A stretch of 64,000 nt of DNA from Arabidopsis thaliana (lineage: Eukaryota > Streptophyta > Magnoliopsida > Brassicales > Brassicaceae), in assembly GCF_000001735.4 (NCBI RefSeq), contig NC_003070.9, positions 17,469,971 through 17,533,970 on the forward strand. The letters are read 5' to 3'. Made by a program: the position numbers and the translations under genes. Every line of letters begins with the position of its first letter. The stretch's first letter is position 1. The notes under the pieces were generated by a model. It was given only the letters and a program-made list of their open reading frames with translations. It searched no databases and was not told the origin of the DNA. This document shows positions 11,901-25,968 of this stretch, in pieces.

Positions 11901-13259
11901 CTGTTCCTGTTGGTAAACATGTTATGTAATGATATCTAATATGTCGTCTGCGAAACTGGGGGAAAAAAATGTGATGCTGGTAGAATACAGAGAATAATAT
12001 TTGTATGTTTCTTAGAGCTGGGTATTGCAAGGTTGGACTGATAAGAGACTAATATTTAAACATGTTCAGTAGGAAAGGAATCTCTGACAATTATATATAT
12101 ACACATTTGACTCTAGTTTATTGCAGGCAAGGGATGCGATAGGCCGTTTTGCGGTGCTTACTGGAGTTCCGAGAATGTTACACAAGGTGTATCTGGTCCA
12201 GTCTGCGTTCGCGAAACTTTTAGACCTGTAGGTTGAGCTATGATTCTCCAATGTCTACCTATGCTGGTTATGTTGATACTGCTGTATGTTATATGAGTTT
12301 AGAATGATGTAGTTAAGACTGATATCTTAAACCTCTTACTTTAACTTAGTTTTTCGTTTCTATCTATGAGGTATTGTAATGTAAAATGTCACTGTGGTTA
12401 GGATTACGATGATCAAGATAGTTTTGTTTATTTTTGCTTTCCATATTCGACATTTACCATGTGGTTTCCCTTCTGCTCCAGTGGCTTGCATGATAATGTT
12501 CATAAGATATTTTTTCTCATTATTTCTCACTAATATCTGCAGATCTCGGAACGCACAATTACAAGGATTCCATTCATAACCCATGAAATGAATCGCCATG
12601 AACAAGATGTAAGGAGTTTTCTTTATCAGGTTATTGTTTCTTATTTTCTATTGGTGACATTCTCTGTGGACTGTAGATAACGCAAAGATGCATTGCCCAT
12701 ATGGAGAAAACTGTGCCGGATGTTGTAGCAGAGTGGCTCAGGCTTTTCAACAATAGAGAAATAGGTAATCTCAAGACTCTCAGCTTAGCTATATAGCACA
12801 TTAAGAAACAGCTGAACTTGATTTACCTCCTTGAGCTCTACAATGAGGAAATAGTTCTTATCATTCTTGATTTGCTTATGTATTATCTATTGAGTTTTGA
12901 TGATGTCTCTTCATATTCAGACCGCTCGAGAATGCCTCTGAATCATGCTGAGACGATAACTGCATCAACACATGTTTGCAAGTAAGTTCATGGTCTAGTG
13001 TGTATACTCTTGAGATTTAAGGTCTCTTAAGTTTCTTTCGATTGTGTTTTATACATGTAGTGATTGTTATGATAAGCTGGTGGGATTCCTTTTATACTGG
13101 TTCCGGATAACACTGCCGAGAAATCATTTGCCAGCGGATGTAGCGGCTAGGGAAGATTGTTGGTATGGATACGCATGTAGGACACAACACCACAACGAAG
13201 ATCATGCTCGTAAACGTAACCATGTATGTCGCCCTACCAGAGGGAACCATCACTTTTAG
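8949..13259 (+). CDS. FHA and RING-finger protein, CHFR-like E3 ligase (466 aa)
   Basis: Coding exons read as 8949-9021, 9161-9311, 9657-9754, 9925-9986, 10067-10158, 10251-10374, 10525-10611, 10836-10926, 11621-11728, 12127-12227, 12543-12608, 12677-12764, 12921-12981 and 13061-13259; all join in frame (1401 nt). An N-terminal FHA domain (about residues 25-110) has the core SSATIHNKSSDAILVDK. A C3HC4 RING follows (CSICLNIWHDVVTAAPCLHN ... CPQC). A nuclear-type basic patch RKRRR comes next, then a Cys/His-rich C-terminal region (CPQC, CEHHGAHLQCHLCQGMM, CKGCDRPFCGAYW). This layout matches CHFR, a ubiquitin ligase that binds phospho-threonine partners and acts in cell-cycle checkpoint control in animals. 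The plant role is inferred. Probably At1g47570. Confidence 0.88.
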
Positions 13260-14394
13260 TCCGCTTTTCATCTTTTCTTTTGATTATATTTTGGGATATT
13301 CTGTATGAGTAGTTAGAAACTGTTCCTTGAATAGTTATCAAAATGGATTATTTTGTCATCTGCTATATAGAAGATGGTGTCGGGTCAGACCTTTATTTCT
13401 GACATACCAATCAGATCAACCGTTTTCTTAGCAAATGTATTAACAATCTTATGAATTAGCCATTTTGTGTGTTTCAAAACTTTCAATTGCCAATAAAAAT
13501 TTAACTACAATATCAAAATGATTCGTTGCGTTATTAAAATGTTGTTATCTCAAAAATCTTTAATACTCTTGGGTCTTTTTCATTTTGGTCAAAATATTTG
13601 GGTCTTTGTTATTCAAGTTTATGTATAATCAAAAGCCAATCGTTAATGTTGTATATTACACTAAAGCAGCTCATTTACGGTCCTTTTTTCCATATTACCC
13701 ATGTGTCAAAATATAATTTGGTAATCATCGTCAGATGTGACAAGCAGATAAGTTTTCTAGTTTGCTAATGTTAATTCTGTAATCATCGTCAAATAATCAG
13801 ATTCAAGTTCAACCAGAAATAAAGCATTAAACAAAAAAATCGATCTTTTATCATTTCATGGCCAAATCAATGCGGCTAGCAAATTCAGCTTATCAATTAC
13901 AACCAATTCTATAAAGAACAAAAAAATCAAAAGGTGGCTCAGAAGTGCTTGAAAGGTAATCACGAGATTAAAAAATCTCAATCATGTGATAAAAGGTCAT
14001 TTTTTCTTCATCATCACCACCATTTTTGTTTTCACAGAAAAACTTCAAATACAAAATTGCAAATACCGTAAAACAACAAACTCAAGGTTGATCTTAAAAG
14101 GATAACAAAAACCAGAATCTGTAAGCTTTAGCTAGCTCGAAAAGATAATTTTGACAAACAGAGATTTAAAGATTTGCAGTTCTCAATAACTTCTCAGTGT
14201 ATCAGTTGTATTATATATATAGTGAACCCAGAAATTAGGGCAAACCCTCTGTTAAAAGACCAAAATAGCCCTAACAATGTTCAATTATTTCGAAAATACT
14301 CTCACAGTTTCCTTGGTGTCTCCGCCATTACTCCAAAACTTCTGCTTCTTCGAAATTTCTAAGCCTTAAAGTTTGATAATTTATCTCGAAAGAC
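13260..14394. other. Intergenic; promoter of the LipB gene at its right end
   Basis: No coding potential on either strand. A TATA-like TTATATATATAG sits near 14212, about 180 bp before the next ATG, and is the best promoter candidate. Confidence 0.45.
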
Positions 14395-15500
14395 ATGGTT
14401 TTTTCCGTTGCAACAAGCTCTGTTACGAACCCAAAGCTCCATCATCACCACCATCTTAGTGACTTCAACAGAAACAGAGTATCTACATCTCTCAAGATAA
14501 TGAACTCGAAGAATCACACAAACCCAAGAAAGTAATGTTCCTCTCTCTTTATTTTCTCTTTGAGGAATTTTAACGAACACGTTACGTGCATTCTTCAACA
14601 ATGCATAACAGAGTATACATTTTTACAGGTGTGAGTGTTTTGATCTCTACGATCAATTAATTCCATACAAGAAAGCTTGGTCATGGCAAAAAAGCATTCT
14701 CAATGAGAAAAAAGCTTTGATTGATAAAAACCAAGAGTGTTCAGATTCATTAATTATACTACAACATCCTTCTGTTTACACAATGGGAACTGGAAGCTCA
14801 GAGAATTATCTCAATTTCGACATAAAGAATGCTCCTTTCGATGTTTATAGAACAGAACGTGGTGGTGAAGTTACTTATCATGGTCCTGGTCAGGTAAAAC
14901 ACAATGAGTCTCCTTTGTTTTCTTCTCAAATTCATCAATATTGAAGCTAATGGTTTGTCAATGAATGTGAAATGTAGCTAGTTATGTATCCTATAATCAA
15001 TCTACGGAATCACAAAATGGATCTTCATTGGTACTTAAGGAAGCTTGAGGAAGTAGTTATTCGTGTTCTTTCTTCGGCTTTCGCCATCAATGCTTCTCGT
15101 CTCGACGGTTTTACTGGAGTTTGGGTTGGTATGTTTGTTCATAATCTTCACTTCTTACTGTGGTTTGATCTGATTCTTGCTAGTGAACTAATACATATGT
15201 ATTTATATAGGCAACAAAAAAATGGCGGCGATAGGTATTCGTGTGTCGAAATGGATGACATATCATGGTCTAGCTCTTAATGTTACAACAGATTTAACAC
15301 CCTTTAACTCCATAGTTCCATGTGGGATAAGGAACCGTGGGGTTGGAAGCGTAAAGGGTTTGATTGAGGATGGAGAACATTATAATAAGCTTGAAGATTT
15401 GCAGTTGTTAGATATAGCTCATGAGTCGTTACTAAAGGAATTCTCTGAAGTTTTTCAGCTTCAGATGGAAAAGCAAACAGTATTCAAATTGGAATGCTGA
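14395..15500 (+). CDS. LIP2P2: Octanoyl/lipoyl protein transferase LipB, plastid type (280 aa)
   Basis: LipB moves octanoyl from acyl carrier protein to the lipoyl domains of 2-oxoacid dehydrogenases, the first step of lipoate synthesis. Exons 14395-14531, 14629-14893, 14978-15128 and 15211-15500 join in frame. The first ~45 residues are Ser/Asn/His-rich (HHHHH run) with few acidic residues, fitting a plastid transit peptide. The body has the family signatures [38 protein letters not shown] and FNSIVPCGI; the Cys of PCGI and the Lys of the KK(M)AAIG segment are the expected catalytic residues. Recognised from memory as one of two redundant plastid copies (At1g47578). DYW1, also plastid-targeted, begins 198 bp downstream on the same strand. 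Confidence 0.9.
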
Positions 15501-15697
15501 AGGATTTTGTGGTTCTTACTTAGCTTACAAGTGATTTATGGGATGGTGGTTATGCAGGAAACCTTTTGTGGACCAGTGATTTTATTGGCAGTTTGTTAAG
15601 TTGTTTGTTTTCTTGTAGATATGTGTGTGAGAGATTTGATTTCTCTATTTCTCTCTCCAAAGAAAGCTTATCTGCTTCTTGGATTGACCACAAAGGG

Positions 15698-16417
15698 ATG
15701 GCTCTGGAAGCTGCTTTCTCCATGAGTTTTTGCTCCTTCTCTGTCCCTAAAGCAATCTTCTGTGAGAGAGAAACTTCATCTTTTCAACGAATCACCTCGA
15801 GAGCAAAGGGAATTGCGGGTGAGAGTCAAGTTCAAAGCTCTGATGGAGTTGAGACTCAAGTCAAGGAAACTTCTCCCAAAGTATTTGATAAACTGCCTGA
15901 AAGAAATTTAGATACTTGGAGCGGTGGCAGAGAAACAGCAAGAGGACTTTCAGGTTCAGTAGTAAGAAACACTGTACGAAAAGATACTACTTTACGACAT
16001 ATCTCACCTTCTAGTCATTCAACAAAGGTTAGAGGAGATAAGCCAGAGATTTCAGGGGGTGAGAAGAAAGCTATTGTAGATAGAAGCAAGGCCTACGTAA
16101 AGCTGAAATCTTTAGGGAAAGAAGTGAGAGACGCAGGCTATGTACCAGAGACTAAGTATGTTCTTCACGACATTGATGAAGAAGCTAAAGAGAAAGCCTT
16201 GATGCATCATAGTGAACGGTTAGCTATTGCTTTCGGGATTATAAACACTCCTCCAGGGACGACAATAAGGGTGATGAAGAATCTGAGGATATGTGGAGAT
16301 TGCCATAACTTCATAAAGATATTATCGAGTATCGAAGATAGAGAGATCATTGTAAGAGATAACAAGAGGTTCCATCATTTTAGAGATGGTAACTGCTCTT
16401 GTGGAGATTATTGGTAG
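15698..16417 (+). CDS. DYW1: DYW1, PPR-less DYW-domain RNA-editing factor (239 aa)
   Basis: Single exon. The ATG at 15698 ([14 protein letters not shown]) starts a Ser-rich, plastid-type transit peptide; the frame is open upstream but lacks a better start. There are no PPR repeats. The C-terminal ~110 residues form a DYW deaminase-like domain: [12 protein letters not shown] (HxE zinc/catalytic motif), [10 protein letters not shown] (CxxC), a second Cys pair in CSCGDYW, and the terminal tripeptide DYW. Published Arabidopsis work shows DYW1 (At1g47580) joining the PPR protein CRR4, which lacks a DYW domain, to edit the ndhD start codon in chloroplasts; length and sequence here fit that protein. 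The middle (about 40-130) is low-complexity and probably disordered. Confidence 0.93.
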
Positions 16418-16519
16418 ACTTTTGTATTAAAAGATGTGAAATTCTACAAAGTTATACTAAACTATGGGCATAAGCCATTTATGCAACTTCCAATGCTTTT
16501 TCCTCAAACGTTTATTTAT

Positions 16520-16609
16520 CATCGAGTATTGAAGATAGATAGATCATTGTAAGAGATAACAAGACGTTTCATCATTTTAGAGATAGTAGCTGCTCTTGTG
16601 GAGATTATC
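16520..16609 (+). pseudogene. Partial tandem copy of the DYW1 3' end
   Basis: About 90 bp repeats DYW1 positions 16323-16410 with scattered changes, including the part encoding RDNKRFHHF and CSCGDY. An in-frame stop (GAT AGA TAG) and loss of the final Trp make it non-coding. It lies about 100 bp past the real stop codon, so it probably sits in or just beyond the DYW1 3' UTR. Confidence 0.75.
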
Positions 16610-16720
16610 TGCCAACTCTCTAACAAACATATTTACTCAAACTTGATCTCTTTAAAAGGCATCAGTGAAATGGACAAACACTAAATAAATAGGATCACAA
16701 TTATACATACAAATCATTAA

Positions 16721-18016
16721 TCATACTCTTACTAATTCAGTTTGGCTTGCTATTTCCTGTTTCTTAATAGCCTTGTACAAGGAATATACATAAGATGCAA
16801 ACCCAAGGATCCCAGCTAACAGAGCTCCTCCCTTAAACCATCCAATGTCGTCATCCATAAACCGAAACGCCAACACAACGAAAATGTTCGCTACAGGTGT
16901 CGCGGAGAAGCTGACAACATTAGAGAAAAGGGAAGAAGCCAAACACACAAGACCCACAAGCCCTAAAGACATTACTTGCCATGCAAGTGATAATCCGATA
17001 AGACTCAAAACGTAAAGTGGCTTCCCCGTTTTAAACGTCTCGAAATCTTCCTTGATATCTTTGAACTCACCGCTTACAAACAATCCAACCAAACATATCA
17101 ACGTTGCAATCATAGAAGCATTGGTTTGCATCAACATCACCGCGGAAACTCTACTCTCTGTCTTAGGTATAACCTTTTGGAACCCTAATTGCATGATACA
17201 TAGAGATAAAGAGAAGGCTACCGTGCCAAAGAAGCTACACCAAGCACCGTAGCTCATTTTCCATCCTTCACTTTCGCAGGGATAATAGGCATCATCCGAA
17301 GATGTAATGCCCGTAGCAACTCCAGAAAGGACGATGGATAATATGATCCAACGGTTGAATTTGTGTTTGTTAATAATCGCTGTAAATATGGAAGTGAAGA
17401 TCAATTGTGTAGTAAAGATCCAAAAGAAGAACACACAATGAGTTCTCCCAATTGCGTAGAGTTGGCTATAAGCCGAAAAGAGGACACCGAGAGAGATGTA
17501 AAGAAGAAAGAGTTTTCCAAAAGAAGAAGAAGATTGAGTTTCTCCATGAGTGGAGAATAAAGAACGCCACAAGAGAAGAAGGAAGGCTATAGATGGAAAC
17601 GCAGCGTTTTGGAGAAAAGATTGAAGCCAGGTTCCTTTAAATTGTTTTGGATCGTCACAAGCATCACGTCCTGTTTGGATGAAGTAGTAGTTTAAAAGAA
17701 GTGTTGATAAAACACGTCCTGTTACGACAAAACCAGAGCAGACAAAGATACAAATCCACCAGTTTCGTGTCTTGAGAATTTGTGACCGATCAGAAGCTAT
17801 TGATGTCGTTGCTCTTGGTTGATTCTTAACTCCAATATTAGCTTCTTCTTCTTGAAATAAACCAACAAAAGAAAAGATGTACTTTATATTATTTCAACTT
17901 GTATAGATTAACACATTATCGGTGTAATATGAATACACATTCAATAAAAAAAAAAGGAAGATATGTATACACATACCTTGTGTTATTCTATCCGGAGATT
18001 CGGTGTATAAACCCAT
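16721..18016 (-). CDS. PUP20: Purine permease, upstream copy (389 aa)
   Basis: Purine permeases are proton-coupled importers of purines, cytokinins and related bases in the drug/metabolite transporter superfamily, with about ten membrane helices. Exon 1 is 17977-18016 ([13 protein letters not shown]) and exon 2 is 17850-16721, joined by a 126-bp intron at a phase-1 junction. Visible helices include [27 protein letters not shown] and [15 protein letters not shown]. The conserved FQNAxFP-type motif (LQNAAFP) and the C-terminal [20 protein letters not shown] are present. It is a close paralogue of the gene at 26869-28140, with the same 40-nt first exon, intron position and related 3' UTR. Symbol from memory (At1g47590). 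Confidence 0.9.
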
Positions 18017-18950
18017 GAAAGTTCCTTGTGGAGAATGGACTACAAATATTTGAAGAAAGTTTCACTCTAAATGGATTTTGCTCATACCATGATCACATAT
18101 ATGAATTTGCTCATACCAACATATAGATCACATACAGTTATTAGTTATGAATATATGATATGCATTATTATATACGGTCAAATAAGCAAGATTAAAAGAT
18201 ATATAATCAAACATGCCAGATTGCCAGCTAGTACCCAACTGGGAGAAAAATTCAACGCGGCGCAAATGATCTATTATGTCGAATCAAAGCAAAAAAGATA
18301 ACTTCGTAATGCTTCAAACCAAAGCAAAACTGAATTATTTGCCACATGAAATTGAATATATCGTGGGTAGACAAAGCGCAAATAATGAATTCATATTTGA
18401 TAAACTAGTTCTCAATTTTGTGGAGTCTTTCTACCTTTAGAATTAAGTCATTGCTAATACAATTTTGACTATGCGTAAGTTTCCATGACCAGGTAGTTTA
18501 TTTGATTTTTAAACTTCTAATAAATATGTTCTAGTTCAAATGAATATATAACGATACGAAAATATATGACTTTCTGATTTTGATTATACAAGTTATTTTA
18601 TCATCAAGATTTTTTAGTTTGTTGAAATGTTAAATATATTGATCAACCAAAAAAAATTGTATACAAACTCGGAATGAAAAAAATAAAAGAAACAAAGAAT
18701 AAGCCAACTTGGCTATTCCAAATGGAATGTACGAAAACTTAATTTGGTTAGCAGCATATAACGACACCTTGCGCCTAAAACCATTTTTGGAGAAGAAGTT
18801 GTATGGTGAGGTTGGGAAACGCATGAAGGTGAGATTTTCAGACAGATTTTTCGATGGTTCGGATAAGATGTGCTAGCGGGTAATGATTGTTCATGTGTCG
18901 TTGTTGATATATCTCACTCCATATATTATATAGTTGCATGAAAGATCAGC
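18017..18950. other. AT-rich intergenic DNA, no gene seen
   Basis: The PUP20 promoter should lie at its left end. Only short chance frames are seen. Near 18963 the phrase GAGCATGTCCATTGGTTAG resembles common Arabidopsis MITE ends, but no matching partner was found. Confidence 0.4.
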
Positions 18951-19177
18951 CACTGATTTAGCCTTAGAGCATGTCCATTGGTTAGTTTCTTAATAGGAAT
19001 CCCTAACATTTTATAATACTAAATTTTGATAATTTTATAGTTTAGGATTGTTGATGAATCCTTTCAGTTTTTAATCTTTAATGGTGGAATCTTTAGATGA
19101 GTTTCTTACAAATTTAAAAAAATATTTTTGAGATAATTAATTTGATAAAACTTAATAATTATTACAAATAAAAATTA

Positions 19178-20100
19178 TCAAAGTGCCAAAGCTTTTTTGC
19201 TGATGATGTGGTAAATCTCTGCTAACACAGTTTGAAATGCTTTCTCGACATTTGTGGCTTCAAGAGCAGAAGTTTCCAAGATAGAGAGACCTTCTGTCTC
19301 AGCTGGAGTGTGACCATCTTCCTCAGCTACTGATTTCAAGTGGTTTAGATTAGCTTTGTTCCTAGTTATCATGATCACAATGTTGGAATCCGTATGGTCT
19401 CTTAGTTCACGTAGCCACCTTAAGACATTGTCAAAGGTCTGTCTTTTGGTGATGTCATAGACAAGAAGTGCTCCCACCGTTAAAGTCGTGGTCAACGACC
19501 CTATTAAAAGAATAGCACAAAGCCAAAATAAGCAACAGAACACAACAAAAGCAGAAACTAGAAATTGCGCAACACACCTCATTCCAAAATCCAAATCAAT
19601 GTCACTCAATATCTTCGCCATTTTAGACCATTCATGCTCTGATTCATACAAACCCGCAAGTTTTTCTCTAATAACAAGTGTCTGCAATTACACCAAAACA
19701 AATTGTAAAACAACATTATTAACATAGTCTCAGCTACTCGAAAAAGAACATCCTTAGTAAACAAACATCTCAAAGTAGCTTTCAGAGTAGTTTTCAAACA
19801 CCCTAATGTATCTTTCAGAGTAGCTTAAGTATCATCACTATCATACAAAACAGAGAACCCTAATGTATCTTTCTCAAATCCCAATTCACAAAACCCTAAA
19901 CTTGATAACATTTAAAAATATAACCCTAACTAATCGTCGATCTACAGAGGCAAACAGAAAGAATCATACCTTCAAAAAGCAGTTGGAGTATGGTTTAACC
20001 TTAACCTCCGATTTGCTTCATCCAACTCTCCGATTTGTCGCAGATGTTGAGCACCGTCGGTTGAGATGATGATAACGGCGGAAGGGAGACGGGTTTCATC
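19178..20100 (-). pseudogene. Chimeric captured fragment: COP9 subunit 4 exon joined to Rab GTPase C-terminus
   Basis: On the minus strand, 19681-19578 encodes [19 protein letters not shown]...DIDLDFGMR, matching an internal exon of COP9 signalosome subunit 4 (CSN4), with its own acceptor (TTGCAG) and donor (AG/GTGTGT). After an intron-like gap, 19500-19178 encodes the last ~100 residues of a Rab11/RABA-type small GTPase ([36 protein letters not shown]). The Rab part lacks the P-loop and switch regions, its NKxD motif is degraded (NKAN), and the usual C-terminal prenylation Cys pair is missing (ends KKALAL). A pyrimidine- and CG-richer stretch to about 20160 looks like a third captured 5' exon of unknown source. 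Flanking introns show capture at the DNA level, as in Pack-MULEs or gene-bearing Helitrons. Confidence 0.75.
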
Positions 20101-20254
20101 GGTTTACTCTTCCGATTTGATGATGCAGATGCCGAATTCTGCGGATCGAGCTATCGTTCCTCTGTATATCGTCGTCGGATTTTATAAGAGAAAATGAAAC
20201 CAATCGATAAATGAAAAAAACAGACACAAGAGAACTGAAAAAAAAAGAGATATG

Positions 20255-21345
20255 TTGGAAAATAATACGTTTTTAAAACATAATATGAAAAGTAGTACAT
20301 ATACTATTCACAATTAGTAATATAGTCGGTTTTGATTGGGTGAGAGAGAGAGACATGTGGGGCATATTTAGTCGGTCAAGTTTTTAATTTTTTTTTTTTA
20401 TTACACATTCCCTCAATGTTTAATAACTAAAATGCTTATTAGTAAATTTTATTTTTCTAAAATTGATCATATAAATAAAAATCTATATTTTTCTCTATCA
20501 TTTGATATGCATTTTGTTTAATGATTTTTAAATTTTATATTATAAAGCATTGTACAGATTAGATCATTGTACAGATATAGACCGCTGTACAAATGTAGAC
20601 TAATGTACAGATATGCACCACTGTACAGATATAGACTATTGTACAAATATAGATCAATGTACAAATATAGACTATTGTAAAGAATGATGTATCTGTTAAA
20701 CGAAGTCATAATTTACTGTTAAACGAACAAATATTTTTCTCAAAGTTTTGATGGTGTAACCGAAGTCCGTATGAGTCTTTGGTTTTGTATCTTCTAACAA
20801 GGAAACACTACTTAGACTTTTAAGATCCGTTTGCGGTTCTAGTTCTTATACTCAATCATACACATGACATAAAGTCATATTTGTCTCCAAAACAGTAACC
20901 GAGCTTCTTTATGCTTCACAAATGTTAAACGAACAAATATCTTCTGTACATATGCATCATTTTGTATAGTGGTTTATATCTGTACAATAGTCTATATCTG
21001 TATATTAGTCTATATCTGTACATAGGTTTATATCTGTACAGTGATCTATATCTGTACAGTGGTCTATATTTGTACAGTGATCTTTCTTTACAGTGCTCTA
21101 TAATATAAAATGTAAAAATCATTAAACAAACTGCATATCAAATGATAGAGAAAAAAACATAAATAGTTGAAAATGACATTTGGGCAGGATCTTTTTTATT
21201 CTGCTACATCTGATTTTCAACTCAGACTTTTGCTGATGCTCATTAATGGTCTATATCTGTACATATATATATTACTATATTACTAATTGTGAATAATATA
21301 TATATATTACTTCTATAGTTAAGTTTTAAAAACGTATTAGTCTTC
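20255..21345. repeat. Large imperfect inverted repeat containing 21-22-bp tandem arrays (foldback element)
   Basis: The left arm (about 20499-20690) is CTATCATTTGATATGCA, TTTAATGATTTTTA, then 6-8 units of the type TGTACAGATATAGACYA. The right arm (about 20930-21150) repeats the same order as the reverse complement, ending in TAAAAATCATTAAACAAA and TGCATATCAAATGATAG. The arms are about 200 bp around a 240-bp loop. Outside them, 20255-20344 and 21272-21345 form a second inverted pair containing TATTACTAATTGTGAATA and AAACGTATTA. No transposase is present. It lies between the chimeric CSN4/Rab fragment and the TGG4 promoter. Confidence 0.8.
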
Positions 21346-21729
21346 AAACAAACTCTAATATAAATGACCATAACGTTAGCTAAATGAATGGGACACGGAA
21401 CTTAAACCTCGAACCAATATAATTTCATAACATTTAAATTCTTATAAAATATATTCTATATAAAATTTGATTAATATATTGAATATTAGTTATGGTTAAG
21501 GAACATATATTCTCACGCAGACATGTGCAGGAAATGTATAAGAGAAATATGGTGCCGTAAACTCAAAAGTGTTTAATATTTTTTTCTATAGAGAATAATT
21601 CAATTATTGTTTTCTTAATTAGAAAACAAGACAGCGAGGTGGAGAACATGGAGGACATCAAATCCAATGCAAATATACGTAACGAGTTTACTTGAATCTC
21701 CATGCAAGTCCCATGCACTCAAACCCGTG

Positions 21730-21737
21730 TATATAAA
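21730..21737 (+). promoter_or_regulatory. TATA box of TGG4
   Basis: TATATAAA lies 64 bp before the ATG. Just upstream the string CATGCA occurs twice (CCATGCAAGTCCCATGCA, about 21700-21717), a spacing typical of RY-type elements; their use here is untested. Confidence 0.6.
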
Positions 21738-21800
21738 CCCCTCCAAGGTCATCGTTTAATCATCACCAAAAGAAGCACATCAATAAAGAAAATACAAACC

Positions 21801-24619
<2,819 letters not shown>

Positions 24620-25600
24620 GTTGAAGCCCTAGATTTATAAATCCAAACCTCGAATGTAATAACAATTGTACTGTATGTATTTTAAGACCTTATGTGTTTT
24701 GTATATGATGTTAATAATGTTGTAATAATCGGATCCTAATTTCGTGCACAGTTCATAAATAAATAAAAATGTATACAATGTTTGTAATTGTTCTTGTTCT
24801 ACACTCTTGCTAAATATAACATCTCCAAAAACAAAAACAAAAAATTTTAACGCTTTACAGTTTTACATATTTGACAAGTATAAATAACAAAAGCTCCAAG
24901 CCAAGGTGTAACTGTGTAATAACCAAAAAATTTTTAACGTGTTATAATTTAAACCTAGGAAATAATTATTTGAAATAAATAACGTGTGATATGAGCCCTG
25001 GATATAACAATTTGGATCTTTTTCTTCTATGTCGATGAACCCCCGCCAAAAATCGTTATGTCCAATGTTTTTAATTCTTTTTATACCCTCTTCAATTGCA
25101 AAAAAATAATATTCCTTCCGTTCTACAATATAAATTATTTTAGCTAAAAATATGTAGATTAATTTTTTTAGTAGTATAAAAATTCACATTTTATCAATAA
25201 AAAAAAACTTTGAACTTGTTCACACAGAAACATCAACGTCATCTTGGCCGAGCTAGAACTTGTAGTTATATGGGTCAATTTATGTATTGTATTTATGTTA
25301 ATCTAAAAACTTTAACCAAAATTTAAGTGAATTACAAAATTCCATGCGTGTCATATGACCCCCATGATCCTTAACTACCTCCGCCTCTCTCATCTATGCA
25401 GGAGACAACATAGAAGATGACAAAAACACACCAACAAACCTTTGAATTCACACAAACCTTTGAGAAAGGTAACTGGATGATAAAAGGTTATTAAAACAAA
25501 AGCAATTACATTAAACCAAATTAAGAACTGAGATGATGCAAGGAGACCTAGAAACATATTTCTCCCATTCGATTTCTTCACTCGGTTTGGTCATCGCGTT
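24620..25600. other. Intergenic; TGG4 3' UTR then AT-rich DNA
   Basis: AATAAATAAA-type polyadenylation signals occur about 24757-24770. No coding potential is seen after that until the NLR fragment. Confidence 0.4.
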
Positions 25601-25634
25601 GGTAAATGACCACTTGTCATCACCCTTCCACCCT

Positions 25635-25916
25635 TTATTCCTCTGCATGCCTGGGAAAATTAGCAATATCTTCAAGTAGCTTTGGACAATCTTTGACATC
25701 AAAATTTCTACTGTTAGGAAGAGTACGAAAATTTCAGCAAATTTCCGTGAGTTCAGGCAATTTATATATTATAAGGGATTCCAGGTTTCCAAAGGATATT
25801 TCTTTGGTAATACTCGAACCTTTCTCCTTATTTATTATTTCTTCAATTTCTGGTGAAAAGCCCACATGTAGACTCTTTAGATTTTGAGTAAATAACAGCC
25901 ATGACAAATCCCACAT
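25635..25916 (-). pseudogene. C-terminal LRR fragment of a CC-NBS-LRR resistance gene
   Basis: 94 codons on the minus strand read LSWLLFTQNLKSLHVGF, IEEIINKEKG, NLESLIIYKLPELTEIC, then a TGA where relatives have Trp, then NFDVKDCPKLLEDIANFPR. This matches the end of RPS5-class CNL proteins, whose last LRRs contain DLTWLLFAPNL and LP-x-L-x-x-I. The NB-ARC and coiled-coil parts are absent. The first ~55 bp are partly duplicated beside it (25859-25970). The repeat and POLD1 fragment that follow suggest it is part of the same transposon-scrambled zone. Confidence 0.75.
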
Positions 25917-25968
25917 GTAGACTCTTTAGATTTCTTCAATTTTTGAGCAAATAACAGCCACGATAAAA

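Noticed and set aside
20518-21122. Open frames on the minus strand reading as Tyr/Leu repeat proteins (YLYNSLYLY and RYRSLYRYK types)
   Set aside because: They are translations of the 21-22-bp DNA repeat units in the foldback arms; no start context, promoter or conserved domain.
20490-21165. CRISPR-like array because of regular short repeats
   Set aside because: Plant nuclear DNA, units are contiguous without unique spacers, and the arrays are mirror-image arms of one foldback.
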